DNA of 27,898 nucleotides from Aquirhabdus sp. (GTDB taxonomy: Bacteria; Pseudomonadota; Gammaproteobacteria; Pseudomonadales; Moraxellaceae): NCBI GenBank assembly GCA_030149815.1, contig JASLHI010000034.1, forward strand, positions 1 to 27,898, given 5' to 3'. Under the pieces are notes generated by a model. That model made no database searches. It was not told the origin of the DNA and worked only from the letters and a program-made list of their open reading frames with translations. Numbering within the stretch: position 1 is the first letter of the stretch; each line of letters begins with the position of its first letter. Both the position numbers and the translations under genes were made by a program. This document shows, in pieces, positions 1 through 7,944 of this stretch.

Positions 1-45
1 GCGAGTTTCGCCCGCAACGCTTTCGGCTGGTATTCCGATTTGCAT
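1..45 (-). CDS. pntA: NAD(P) transhydrogenase subunit alpha, N-terminal fragment (gene runs off the window)
   Basis: Only the first 15 codons are present, reading MQIGIPAESVAGETR. This matches the conserved PntA N-terminus, M-x-IGIP-x-E followed by ETR (E. coli begins MRIGIPRERLTNETR). PntA carries the NAD(H)-binding domain of the proton-translocating transhydrogenase in the inner membrane, which makes NADPH from NADH using the proton gradient. The ATG at 43-45 is preceded on the minus strand by GAGGAA with a 5-nt spacer, a good ribosome binding site. The call rests on 15 residues, but the match is distinctive. Confidence 0.8.
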   Translation of the reverse strand, partial: MQIGIPAESVAGETR

Positions 46-423
46 GAGTGTTCCTCAAGCTATGGTTGTGGATATGAAAATCTTTTGATAAAAGACTTCC
101 GTGCTAAGTCCTACACAAAGGCGTGTGATTGTACTGCAAAATGGACATCATTTAAGTGGTGAATAGTGATATTTTTTCAATGATTGGATAAAATATAAGC
201 TAATTATTGAGCTAATTTAACAAAATCATTAAGTTATATCAAAATAAAATATATTTATTTTGCAAAACAACAACTGATTTAGAATGATTTTTTTATTTTT
301 CCAACCAATATGGTGCAATTTTAATAAAATTTAGCACCTTATCAGGGCGATCGCACTAAAAAGATCACATCACTCGTCTAAAAAGTGAAGTCACACGATT
401 TTATATATCGCTCTATCTAAAAA
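46..423. other. AT-rich intergenic region upstream of pntA
   Basis: These 378 bases hold no convincing ORF. Going leftwards they must carry the pntA promoter; a minus-strand TACAAT at 128-133 with TTAAAT 16 nt upstream is a possible but weak candidate. The right part receives the 3' end of the 424-870 gene, and I see no clear T-tailed hairpin after that stop. A single GCGATCGC octamer lies near 347-356; the same octamer also occurs inside gpsA and rapA, so it is not special here. Confidence 0.5.
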
Positions 424-870
424 TTAGGGGACTGATTTTTTCGATGCTAGTGCCAACCAACCGCGAATAATTCGATACAAATGCCAACAAATAATAAAAA
501 ACCAGAATAAACCGCCTGCAAGAACCAACAAGCCACTTAAAGATAATAAGCTAAAGCTACTTGCAGGATCATTTGTTGCCAATGCAGCAAATCCAGTAGG
601 CAAACCTAAGAAAATAATAACTGTTGCAATCACACCCATAAGGATGACATACCAAAAAGTATTAATTTGCCAATCAAAATGACTTTCCAACCAACTGCCC
701 TGAGCCTCTCCACGTTTAACGTAGTTAATAATTATCGCAATAAGCCACGTCAAACCTGCCGTAAAAAAACTGAACAGATATAACGCATAGGTAATGTGAT
801 TGATGAATACCAACCCGCCATCATCTGAAGAAGAACCTTGTGTCTGATTAATCGCGTAATTACTCATCAT
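424..870 (-). CDS. Small integral membrane protein, DUF4870-like
   Basis: This 148-residue protein has a short polar N-terminus followed by about three hydrophobic segments (residues ~24-48, ~73-97 and ~108-132) separated by basic loops. It resembles the DUF4870-type membrane proteins common in Moraxellaceae and Neisseriaceae, including a motif close to ESHFDWQINTFW. No biochemical function is known. It starts 5 nt after the gspM stop on the same strand, so it is probably co-transcribed with gspL and gspM, but nothing ties it functionally to type II secretion. Two adjacent ATGs could serve as the start, and neither has a strong Shine-Dalgarno sequence. Confidence 0.75.
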   Translation of the reverse strand: MMSNYAINQTQGSSSDDGGLVFINHITYALYLFSFFTAGLTWLIAIIINYVKRGEAQGSWLESHFDWQINTFWYVILMGVIATVIIFLGLPTGFAALATNDPASSFSLLSLSGLLVLAGGLFWFFIICWHLYRIIRGWLALASKKSVP

Positions 871-875
871 AGACT

Positions 876-1367
876 CTATGGTTTAGTCAAAGTTGCCTGC
901 AATTGTAAGACGTTGCCCATTTGTTGCTCTATATCTAATTGGTCAACTTGAATACCAGATTGTGCAAGCTTTGTAAGCCAAGTACCCAATACTGCAAAGC
1001 TTTGGTGACGAGCGGTAACCATTAATCGTCCACCAGTTTCGGTTTGAGTAATGGTGATTCCTTGTTGCGCTGCTGCGGTCTGTACAATTGTAGATAATGA
1101 TTGAACAGGGCCAGAATTAGCTTGCAGATGAGATGCTTGTCCACGCATCCAAAGTAATAATTGACGTTGTTGATCTGCGTTATCTCTAGCAAGTGCAGCT
1201 TTATGATGAAGCCAATAACCTCCGCCAACAACGACAAAAACAGCAAGAAAAATGGACAATACTAGCAACGCCATTTGATCCCGCTTTGGCAAACGACTAT
1301 ACGCAACTTGTGCGGTTGTGATTTGGCTATTTATTTTGATTACAAACGCAGTATTACTTAAATTCAT
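876..1367 (-). CDS. gspM: Type II secretion system protein GspM
   Basis: This is a 163-residue bitopic inner-membrane protein. It has a short cytoplasmic N-terminus with an LPKRDQ segment, one transmembrane helix at about residues 32-52 and a periplasmic ferredoxin-like domain, the layout and length of GspM. GspM binds GspL and helps anchor the assembly ATPase platform of the type II secretion apparatus. Its ATG overlaps the gspL TGA (ATGA, 1364-1367), so the two are translationally coupled, as is usual for gspLM. No other gsp genes lie in the window, so the secretion genes are dispersed, as in Acinetobacter. Confidence 0.87.
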   Translation of the reverse strand: MNLSNTAFVIKINSQITTAQVAYSRLPKRDQMALLVLSIFLAVFVVVGGGYWLHHKAALARDNADQQRQLLLWMRGQASHLQANSGPVQSLSTIVQTAAAQQGITITQTETGGRLMVTARHQSFAVLGTWLTKLAQSGIQVDQLDIEQQMGNVLQLQATLTKP

Positions 1368-2626
1368 AGTTTCACCCGTATCGTTCCTGATACTTGACCA
1401 GCATCACTTCCCGCTTTTTTCGGTGCAGTATTGACTGAACCTAATTCGGCAGCCAAACCTTGCGTCGCAATTTGTGCTCTGAGACTTTCTAAAGCCGCCA
1501 AACTCGGGGCATTAATCTGCAACTCAAGTTGACCAACACCTGCGTTACTTGAGTAATTAATTTTTTGAGCAGGTAAATTGGCTTGGCTCAGAGCAGGTCC
1601 AACTCGACTAATCATCGAAAGTGCCGTCATATCAACCGCACCTAAACCATTCAAATGACCTTGCATTTGTCGCTTCAAATCAATAATTCGCTTTTCATCT
1701 GGGAACCATTGACGATACTGTTGTTCAGCTTGGGCTTTGGTCGCAACCTCGATACTGTGATAACGCCAAATTGAAACTGCATCATAAAACATTTGTACAG
1801 CTATCGCCGCGATGAAGACCGCAGCAACCACCTGCCAATAAGGTGAAATACTCGTTTCTTGTGTCCGAACCACCAGATTATAGGGATGCTTGGTCGTAAT
1901 ACCATCTTGAGAAAATATAGATTCAACAGGTAAATCAAGCAATTGCCAATCTAATCCAGCAGCATTCTTATGCGTATCTAAGATCGCACGATCAGTAGCA
2001 TTCACATGTCCAATAACTTGAATGCGTTTAACATCAGTAAGTCGTGCCAGTGTAATATCCAGATCATCCGCTGAAACTGCATAGGTATCATCTAAACGCA
2101 AAATACGATTGCTACCATCAAGCAGCAATGTTGCACTCCCCTCAACGATCGGCAACAACAAAAAATCTGGTAGTGCTGCAATAACACGCCAAGGTGTCAA
2201 GCCAAAGCTTGCGACTAGTGCTGCAACATCCTGTTGAGGTTTAGCAAGAACAGTCAATGTATTTGCATGATGTTGATAACGTACATCCAATTGATCAATC
2301 GGCGTCAACGTATATTCTTCTAACAAATAACGCACACCATTACTACCCATTTGGCGTAGCTGAGGGCGTGAAAGCGGTTGACGCAACATTTGAGCGCTTG
2401 CTGTAGGAAAAAATACAGTCACCTCAGAAACATGTTCAACTGCCGTCGCTGCTAATAATGCATCCCAACCAATCGCTGTTTTCCAGATTGAATCAGACTG
2501 GTTTGCAGCACTACGCGATAGGAGATTCTTAGAAGTACACCAACGAAATGTACTAACTATCGTTGAGCCGTCCTGACCCATGATTTGACTGGTTGCGCCG
2601 TATTCAGGCATCCACAAATACAGCAT
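1364..2626 (-). CDS. gspL: Type II secretion system protein GspL
   Basis: This 420-residue protein has the GspL layout. A cytoplasmic actin-like N-terminal domain begins MLYLWMPEY (the family usually has LxxRL or LxLW near the start). A single transmembrane helix lies at about residues 263-286, followed by a periplasmic domain ending in an alternating beta pattern. GspL recruits the GspE ATPase to the inner membrane and partners GspM, encoded by the overlapping next gene. The ATG follows GGAG by 10 nt. It starts 44 nt after the sixA stop on the same strand, so sixA, gspL, gspM and the small membrane gene may form one transcript. Confidence 0.88.
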   Translation of the reverse strand: MLYLWMPEYGATSQIMGQDGSTIVSTFRWCTSKNLLSRSAANQSDSIWKTAIGWDALLAATAVEHVSEVTVFFPTASAQMLRQPLSRPQLRQMGSNGVRYLLEEYTLTPIDQLDVRYQHHANTLTVLAKPQQDVAALVASFGLTPWRVIAALPDFLLLPIVEGSATLLLDGSNRILRLDDTYAVSADDLDITLARLTDVKRIQVIGHVNATDRAILDTHKNAAGLDWQLLDLPVESIFSQDGITTKHPYNLVVRTQETSISPYWQVVAAVFIAAIAVQMFYDAVSIWRYHSIEVATKAQAEQQYRQWFPDEKRIIDLKRQMQGHLNGLGAVDMTALSMISRVGPALSQANLPAQKINYSSNAGVGQLELQINAPSLAALESLRAQIATQGLAAELGSVNTAPKKAGSDAGQVSGTIRVKL

Positions 2627-2670
2627 TTATTGATTACTCCAAACCAATTCAGACAGCATCACAAAAAGCA

Positions 2671-3144
2671 TCAGTGTAAATCTCCTATTGGTGAAAACCG
2701 TGCTTTCTCAACAGACAGCCCCATAATAATCATTGGCTGCTCAAAAATCCGCGCTTCTGCCAAACCAAAATTCTCTGGATCTTCTTCAATCAATAGTGCT
2801 GCCATATATGCAACCACATTCATATGACAAACGACCAAAATACATTTTGCAGAATATTGTTCAGACAATATTGACAACTCATCTAATGCTGCACGAGGAT
2901 CAGCATCAGGCGTAATTCCATCTAAAATATGTAATGGAACTTGAGGAAGTTTACTTTGAAAAGCCTCCATCGTTTGTTGCGCCCGCTTATATGGGCTGAC
3001 CACACACAAATCGGGATGATATTTAGCGAGAACTTGTTCCGCCGTCGAATGTGCCTGAATGACACCACGCGCAGTCAAATTACGTATTGCGTCATTAGCT
3101 TGGTAAGGTTCAGCTTCACCATGACGAACTAATATTAATTGCAT
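2671..3144 (-). CDS. sixA: Phosphohistidine phosphatase SixA
   Basis: This 157-residue protein is a compact histidine-phosphatase-superfamily member. The catalytic RHG sits at residues 7-9 (LVRHGEAEP), a conserved basic motif follows in SPYKRAQQT, and the second catalytic His is in VVCHMN. Length and motifs fit SixA, which in E. coli removes phosphate from histidines of phosphotransfer proteins such as ArcB or PTSNtr components. The protein has no signal peptide and should be cytoplasmic. It lies 81 nt downstream of gpsA and upstream of gspL, all on the minus strand. A broader phosphoglycerate-mutase-like role cannot be excluded. Confidence 0.87.
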   Translation of the reverse strand: MQLILVRHGEAEPYQANDAIRNLTARGVIQAHSTAEQVLAKYHPDLCVVSPYKRAQQTMEAFQSKLPQVPLHILDGITPDADPRAALDELSILSEQYSAKCILVVCHMNVVAYMAALLIEEDPENFGLAEARIFEQPMIIMGLSVEKARFSPIGDLH

Positions 3145-3225
3145 ATAACGTCTAAATTCCCTTTATGCTTTTATTAAAGCTTTATTAGATAACTTGCCAA
3201 GAAAACAACTTTCCAAATGACCTAG

Positions 3226-4320
3226 TTACGGATTAGCAGGCTGTGGTTCTGCATGTGGTAAAACAAACTCAACGTCACTACGATGACCTGTTTGCATTAA
3301 TGAAAGTGCAATACCCAATGGAGGCTTCCCTTCATAAATTACTTCATATAATGCACAAGTAATTGGCATATATACATCTAAAGCTTTCGCTTGTGCACGC
3401 ACTTGCCGAATCGTATTAATCCCTTCCGCTGTTTGTCCTAGCTCTTGAACAGCTTCCTCTAAAGTCTTGCCATGCCCTAAAGCCAAACCAATTTGATAAT
3501 TACGACTTAACGGACTACTACACGTCGCGATCAAGTCACCAACCCCAGATAGCCCTAAGAAAGTCAGCGGATTTGCACCTAATTTCACTGCAAAACGGCT
3601 CATTTCTGCAAGTGCTCGCGTCAATAACATCGCCCGCGTGTTCTCGCCCAAATCATATGCAGCACCCATACCCATTGCAACTGCATATATATTTTTAAGC
3701 GCACCACCTAACTCCACACCTTGTACATCCGTATTTGCAAACACTCGAAACAGAGCACTCGCCAATGCTTTATGCACTGCATTTCTAACCGCTTCACTTG
3801 GACTAGCAATGACCGAACCTGCTGGCTGTCCTGCCATCAGCTCTTTGGCAAGATTAGGGCCAGACAATACCCCGTAAGCCACTTGCGGCAACTCTTGACG
3901 GATAATATCACTCATCAATGCAAAACTATCAGGTTCGATGCCTTTCGTTAACGAAACCACAACTTGCCCAGTAATAAAAGGCGCAACTTGGCGCAGCACT
4001 TCACGAAAATTACTACTTGGAATGGCAACTAAAATTAAATCACGATCACGCACAGCGAACTCTAAATCACCCGTGAACGATAAATTTTTATCCATTTCGA
4101 AATCAGGTAAATAGCGTTGATTACGTCTAGTCTCTTGCATTGCCTTAGCAACAGCAGCATCACGAATAAACATCCGCGTATCGCAACCATTACGAGATGC
4201 AAGGTTGGCGATCGCTGTTCCAAAACTTCCACCACCCAGCACAGTCACGCGCATAGGTATTGTTTTTACTTCTAGATTTGAAGAAGTAGTTGATTGTTTT
4301 TCAATCGATGTATCAGTCAT
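3226..4320 (-). CDS. gpsA: Glycerol-3-phosphate dehydrogenase [NAD(P)+]
   Basis: GpsA reduces dihydroxyacetone phosphate to sn-glycerol-3-phosphate, the backbone of phospholipids. The Rossmann motif VLGGGSFGTA starts at about residue 26. The substrate-binding core includes LSGPNLAKE, the catalytic-lysine segment GGALKNIYAVA, and the C-terminal signature GLSGVGDLIATC followed by SRN. At 364 residues it is about 20 longer than the E. coli enzyme because of an N-terminal polar extension. An internal ATG at 4252-4254 would give the standard start, but from memory Acinetobacter GpsA proteins carry a similar extension and the upstream ATG has AGG about 9 nt before it, so I keep the longer form. It is probably the first gene of the run through sixA to gspM. 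Confidence 0.93.
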   Translation of the reverse strand: MTDTSIEKQSTTSSNLEVKTIPMRVTVLGGGSFGTAIANLASRNGCDTRMFIRDAAVAKAMQETRRNQRYLPDFEMDKNLSFTGDLEFAVRDRDLILVAIPSSNFREVLRQVAPFITGQVVVSLTKGIEPDSFALMSDIIRQELPQVAYGVLSGPNLAKELMAGQPAGSVIASPSEAVRNAVHKALASALFRVFANTDVQGVELGGALKNIYAVAMGMGAAYDLGENTRAMLLTRALAEMSRFAVKLGANPLTFLGLSGVGDLIATCSSPLSRNYQIGLALGHGKTLEEAVQELGQTAEGINTIRQVRAQAKALDVYMPITCALYEVIYEGKPPLGIALSLMQTGHRSDVEFVLPHAEPQPANP

Positions 4321-4421
4321 CTTTAAAACCTATTTACTTACAATTCGTTTTGTTGCGATTCATTTTAGAACTGTTTATGAATAATTCGTTATATCTTCTG
4401 AATACTGCAAAGGGATGAATA

Positions 4422-4994
4422 CTAATCCCAGCTCTTTAAAAATTGATCCGCATTAATCCGTGCACGCTCTGGAAGCTCTCTCGATAACGAACCAATATAA
4501 ACGAATCCTGCAATAATCTCTTGCTCACGTAACCCTAGTGATTGCTTTAATATTGGAGAGCCTGTAATTGCACCAGTACGCCAAATCGCACCATAACCTT
4601 GTGCTTTCAGCATCAGTAAAATATTTTGAACCGCTGCCCCCATGCTAAGGACTTGCTCAACTTCTGGAACTTTTGGGTGTTCTTTGACATCTACAATACA
4701 GATCAGGATTAATGGCGCACGAAGTGGTTGAGACAGAACCTTACGTAAAAGTTCCTCATCAGTTTCGCCACGCGCAATTAATGCTTGCTGAAAAGCACCA
4801 CCTAATTTGACCCGCGCATCACCCTCAACTGTTAAAAAACGCCAAGGTTGCAATCGGTGATGATCTGGCGCAGTGAGCGCTGCCTGAATTGCAAATGTGA
4901 GTTCATCATGACTCGGTGCTGGTTCAGAAAGTAAACCATCTGAATTTCGTGCATTAATCATGGCAAACATCTGTTCTGCTTTTTGAATATTCAT
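4422..4994 (-). CDS. YdjA-like nitroreductase family protein
   Basis: This roughly 190-residue FMN-dependent nitroreductase fold protein closely resembles E. coli YdjA. It has the AEPAP-like element (SEPAPSHDEL), APDHHRLQPWRF, RAPLI, HPKVP and GAIWRTGA. Family members bind FMN as dimers and reduce nitro-compounds or quinone-like substrates with NAD(P)H; the physiological substrate is unknown. I chose the ATG at 4992-4994, which begins 4 nt after the stop of the upstream PHA-synthase-like gene. A TTG at 5004-5006 would extend it by four codons with an 8-nt overlap. The tight junction indicates co-transcription with that gene. Confidence 0.85.
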   Translation of the reverse strand: MNIQKAEQMFAMINARNSDGLLSEPAPSHDELTFAIQAALTAPDHHRLQPWRFLTVEGDARVKLGGAFQQALIARGETDEELLRKVLSQPLRAPLILICIVDVKEHPKVPEVEQVLSMGAAVQNILLMLKAQGYGAIWRTGAITGSPILKQSLGLREQEIIAGFVYIGSLSRELPERARINADQFLKSWD

Positions 4995-4998
4995 ATTT

Positions 4999-6156
4999 CT
5001 AATCAACTTCTACTAAATCAGAACGTAATTCAAGCCAATCCGCAGCAATTGACCAAGTCGAATGTGCGGCTTTACTTCCTGTAAACATACCTGCGTGTCC
5101 ACCTGGAACCACTTGAAAAGTCTTATCTAATGACCCCACAACACTCATAATTGCACTGGCTGAAGCTACAGTTGCAATCACATCACTTTCACCCGCAAAT
5201 GCCAAGAGCGAACTTTTAATTCGCTCAAAACTCACCTCATGACCACCTAGACTAAAGTAACCACGATGCATACGATTGGCGATTCCTAATTTCATAAGAA
5301 GCTCACGAACAGTCGCACCCGGATAATCAGGCATATTGGTAAACCACTCATTCATCGTCATATAACGACTGACATAATCGTCATCGGCTAGATTCTTAAT
5401 TAAATCAATATAGCTTGTGACCGTGCCCATTGGCGAAGATGCTTTAAATAAGATCGATAAAATCTTACCATCCACATGGAAAACACTCGGATCTAATTTG
5501 GCTAACTGCGGCCCTGTAACACGTCGAATCAAACCTGTCGGTCCTGAAAGCAATTTTGAAAGCTTTCCAACGCCATTAGTCATTTTGTGCAAATCGACTG
5601 GGGATGCAATCGTAATCAAGTTACGCACAACATCTTGCCCTTTAGCTGCTGTATAGATTAGTGATAACAGCCCCCCCATACAGTAACCTAAAAGTGAAAC
5701 TTCTTTTTGTCCACTATGTTCCTGAACTGCTGTAACTGCTTTTGGAAACCAATTCAATGTATAGTTTTCTAATGAAAGCTGCGACTCATTCGGACCAGGT
5801 TTTCCCCAATCAATTAAATAAACATCGAAACCACGCGCTAAAAAATAGCGCACCAGTGAACGATCAGCCATCAAATCAAAAATCCACGCATACACACCCA
5901 ATGGTGGAACAAGAATCAATGGAATCGGATAGTGCTTTTTATTAACAGCAACAGACTCACCTTCAATGTCCACACGATTATTGGTCAATGCAGGATAATA
6001 ATGTACTGAAAATAACCCTTCCCGAAGTATCTCGACACGTTCGGTTTTATCCTGTAAAAAATATTGTTCTGGATTACGGCGGCGATTGATCGAATTGCGC
6101 ATACCCATACGAGTTTGACGCACGACATAAGTGATGGGTTTTAATAATGATGGCAT
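4999..6156 (-). CDS. PHA-synthase-like alpha/beta hydrolase (class III PhaC-like)
   Basis: This 385-residue alpha/beta-hydrolase-fold protein has the polyester-synthase signature. The nucleophile box is GYCMGG with Cys159 in place of serine, the acid is probably Asp325 (GESDV), and the general base is His354 (GGHAGM). Length and architecture match the PhaC subunit of class III polyhydroxyalkanoate synthases (~350-400 residues) rather than class I (~590). PhaC joins hydroxyacyl-CoA units into storage polyester. However, no phaE, phaA, phaB or phasin gene lies nearby; the only partner is a nitroreductase. It may therefore be a solitary PhaC-like acyltransferase or thioesterase rather than a true polymerase. 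The fold and family are certain; the reaction is not. Confidence 0.8.
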   Translation of the reverse strand: MPSLLKPITYVVRQTRMGMRNSINRRRNPEQYFLQDKTERVEILREGLFSVHYYPALTNNRVDIEGESVAVNKKHYPIPLILVPPLGVYAWIFDLMADRSLVRYFLARGFDVYLIDWGKPGPNESQLSLENYTLNWFPKAVTAVQEHSGQKEVSLLGYCMGGLLSLIYTAAKGQDVVRNLITIASPVDLHKMTNGVGKLSKLLSGPTGLIRRVTGPQLAKLDPSVFHVDGKILSILFKASSPMGTVTSYIDLIKNLADDDYVSRYMTMNEWFTNMPDYPGATVRELLMKLGIANRMHRGYFSLGGHEVSFERIKSSLLAFAGESDVIATVASASAIMSVVGSLDKTFQVVPGGHAGMFTGSKAAHSTWSIAADWLELRSDLVEVD

Positions 6157-6262
6157 TGAAATTCCGCCTGACGCAGATGAATTAAGTTTCTGTAATCATT
6201 GTAGGGGATTTACTGACACAGACAAGATAGAAAGAGTTAATTATTTAATTTCTCTGCACAAT

Positions 6263-6296
6263 AAATTAAGTAAGATTGTTCAACCTTACTCAATTT
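6263..6296 (-). terminator. Putative terminator hairpin downstream of the rtcB unit
   Basis: A 12-bp stem (arms 6263-6274 and 6285-6296) has a 10-nt loop. Read as minus-strand RNA one pair is a G-U wobble, while on the plus strand it is an A-C mismatch, so the structure favours the minus transcript. It lies 12 nt past the stop of the small gene at 6309. The T-tract is short and interrupted, so termination may be inefficient. Confidence 0.45.
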
Positions 6297-6308
6297 AAAT
6301 TTAGTGTA

Positions 6309-6482
6309 TTAAGACGGATCTACTAACCAATTGGTTTTGCGTAATCGGAGCTGTTCGCGCCTACGCTCACGCATTCGCGCCATATCAACATCCTCTTCTT
6401 GATGCACACCTCCCTTATGCAATAACGGATGTAAGGCCAGAAAATTTCGCTCTTTAAATCGAAGTTGTTTTTTGAGTTTCAT
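6309..6482 (-). CDS. Small basic protein coupled to rtcB (57 residues, function unknown)
   Basis: This short ORF encodes 57 residues beginning MKLKKQLRFKERNF and ending TNWLVDPS. It is rich in Lys and Arg, with a central HPLLHKGGVHQ segment and an Arg-rich helix (MARMRERRREQLRLR). Its ATG at 6480-6482 lies 3 nt after the rtcB TAG. A strong Shine-Dalgarno (AAGGGG, overlapping the last rtcB codons) sits 6 nt upstream, so it is almost surely translated by coupling to rtcB. I have an impression of similar short basic proteins in other proteobacteria but cannot name a family. The composition suggests RNA or ribosome binding; that is inference only. Confidence 0.8.
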   Translation of the reverse strand: MKLKKQLRFKERNFLALHPLLHKGGVHQEEDVDMARMRERRREQLRLRKTNWLVDPS

Positions 6483-6485
6483 AAA

Positions 6486-7691
6486 CTACCCCTTGATACA
6501 AAGAACTTGACGCAAGGTATGCACAACTTCAACTAAATCAGTTTGGTTCGCCATCACCTCATCAATATCTTTGTATGCTGCAGGAATTTCATCGAGCACT
6601 CCCTGATCTTTACGACACTCAATTCCTAAAGTTTGTGTCTCCAAATCAGCAACATCAAATAAACGCTTTGCCTTTGATCGACTCATACGCCGACCCGCTC
6701 CATGCGAACATGAACAAAAAGACTCTCGATTGCCTTTGCCACGCACAATATATGATTTAGCGCCCATCGAACCTGGAATAATCCCAAGCTCACCCTCATA
6801 AGCACTGATTGCGCCTTTGCGCGTGACATAGATCTGTTCACCAAAATGCTCTTCTTGCTGAACATAATTATGATGACAATTAATCGCTTCTTTAGTCATT
6901 TGAAATGCTGGTAAATATTGACGAATCGCAATCAAAATGAGCCGCATCATCTCACGACGATTTTCCATCGCATAATCTTGAGCCCAACCCACAGCCTCAA
7001 GATAATCATCAAAACCAACCGAGCCCTCTGCAAAGTAAGACAAGTCTTTATCAGGAACATGACCAAAGCGATGCTGCGCCTCTTGCTTCGCTCGCTCAAT
7101 AAAATAAGTCCCAATACAGTTACCTAATCCACGACTACCAGAATGCAACATGACCCAGACATCATCTTGCTCATCAACGCAAAGCTCAATGAAATGATTA
7201 CCACCGCCAAGCGTACCTAACTGCTTTTGCCATGTCCGATCAAAATCACGCAGCATGCGCTTCAAACCAGGATGCTTATCTGTAATCACTTTTAAGCGTT
7301 TAGCTAAAGGATCAAGGGTTGATGCTTTTGCCTTCGCCTGCTTATACAGCGCAAATCCAACAGGAACACTATGCTCAATCGCACTACGAATCTGCCGCAG
7401 ACTATCTGGTAATTGTGCAGCTTTAAGACCTAAGCGAATAGCGTTCATTCCACAACCGATATCCACACCAACCGCGGCAGGAATAATCGCATTTTTAGTT
7501 GGAATCACACTTCCAACCGTAGCGCCAATCCCTGCATGCACATCGGGCATCACAGCAACATGTGAATGAATAAATTGTAACTGTGCGACTTTCTGCAACT
7601 GCTCAAGCGCTTCTGCTTCAACATCACGCGTAAATATTTTTACAGGTACGCCATATCCAGAATTGGCATTTAAAATTAATTGAATGGCCAT
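6486..7691 (-). CDS. rtcB: RNA-splicing ligase RtcB (3'-phosphate RNA ligase)
   Basis: RtcB joins RNA ends bearing 3'-phosphate (or 2',3'-cyclic phosphate) and 5'-OH using GTP and Mn2+, repairing RNA cut by endonucleases. At 401 residues it closely follows E. coli RtcB (408). Metal ligands are visible as Cys80 (VDIGC), His166 (GGGNHF), His183 (LHSGSRG) and His273/274 (NCHHNY). The guanylylated histidine is His330 in FCSCSHGAGR. I use the ATG at 7689-7691 (MAIQL); an upstream in-frame TTG at 7736 is unlikely. There is no RtcA and no RtcR-type activator in the window. Instead, a terminator and leader ORF lie just upstream and a small gene is coupled downstream. Confidence 0.95.
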   Translation of the reverse strand: MAIQLILNANSGYGVPVKIFTRDVEAEALEQLQKVAQLQFIHSHVAVMPDVHAGIGATVGSVIPTKNAIIPAAVGVDIGCGMNAIRLGLKAAQLPDSLRQIRSAIEHSVPVGFALYKQAKAKASTLDPLAKRLKVITDKHPGLKRMLRDFDRTWQKQLGTLGGGNHFIELCVDEQDDVWVMLHSGSRGLGNCIGTYFIERAKQEAQHRFGHVPDKDLSYFAEGSVGFDDYLEAVGWAQDYAMENRREMMRLILIAIRQYLPAFQMTKEAINCHHNYVQQEEHFGEQIYVTRKGAISAYEGELGIIPGSMGAKSYIVRGKGNRESFCSCSHGAGRRMSRSKAKRLFDVADLETQTLGIECRKDQGVLDEIPAAYKDIDEVMANQTDLVEVVHTLRQVLCIKG

Positions 7692-7769
7692 AATTTTTAT
7701 TACTCTTACAAATTTAAAAACGTTGGGTAAACGCAATTCATATCCAGCTTTGGGTAAAAGCAGGGATGA

Positions 7770-7804
7770 AAAAACAAAAAGCCCTAGCGGAATGCTAGGG
7801 CTTT
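7770..7804 (-). terminator. Strong intrinsic terminator inside the rtcB leader
   Basis: Perfect 11-bp arms (7778-7788 and 7794-7804) flank a 5-nt loop. On the minus strand the hairpin is followed immediately by TTTTTGTTTTTT, a textbook T-tract; the plus strand lacks one. It stands about 79 nt before the rtcB ATG and downstream of its own promoter and leader ORF. It can therefore only end a short leader transcript or act as an attenuator for rtcB. Confidence 0.85.
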
Positions 7805-7808
7805 AAGC

Positions 7809-7856
7809 ATTCGAACGTTACCGATCAGGCAAACGTCCGAATAGGATGCGTTTGCC
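7809..7856 (-). promoter_or_regulatory. Two mutually exclusive leader hairpins upstream of rtcB (putative attenuator)
   Basis: Hairpin 1 has perfect 8-bp arms at 7849-7856 and 7828-7835 (GGCAAACG / CGTTTGCC on the minus RNA). It can extend three more pairs past a bulge, reaching into the leader stop codon. Hairpin 2 pairs 7832-7842 with 7809-7819 over 11 bp including one G-U pair on the minus RNA (A-C mismatch on the plus strand). The two share 7832-7835, so they cannot coexist. The 3' arm region of hairpin 2 (GAATGC) can also pair with GCATTC in the terminator's 5' arm and loop. This is the pattern of a transcription attenuator; no test of function is possible here. Confidence 0.55.
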
Positions 7857-7858
7857 GA

Positions 7859-7891
7859 TTAGATCAATGATTTTCCTAAGCTAAACAACAT
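7859..7891 (-). CDS. Putative 10-residue leader peptide of rtcB
   Basis: The ORF reads MLFSLGKSLI then TAA. The ATG at 7889-7891 is preceded by a perfect GAGGAG with a 6-nt spacer. The stop codon lies at the foot of hairpin 1, whose 5' arm begins 2 nt later on the RNA, so a ribosome at the stop would mask that arm. Three of ten codons are Leu (UUG, UUA, UUG), which is not strong enough to name an amino-acid signal. The ORF is very short, so the case rests on the ribosome binding site and position. Confidence 0.55.
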   Translation of the reverse strand: MLFSLGKSLI

Positions 7892-7944
7892 AACGCACTC
7901 CTCAAAATCTGGGTTCAAGATGGAAGATCTCAAACAATGACGGC

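Noticed and set aside
347..356. GCGATCGC octamer, also in gpsA and rapA
   Set aside because: A few scattered copies of a short palindrome do not show over-representation, and no function can be argued.
7692..7736. 15-residue N-terminal extension of RtcB from a TTG
   Set aside because: RtcB proteins begin close to MAIQ; the extension needs a TTG start without a good Shine-Dalgarno.
7910..7930. GGTTCAAG resembling a tRNA T-arm in the rtcB leader region
   Set aside because: No matching acceptor stem, anticodon arm or D-arm around it; no tRNA or rRNA gene was found in the window.
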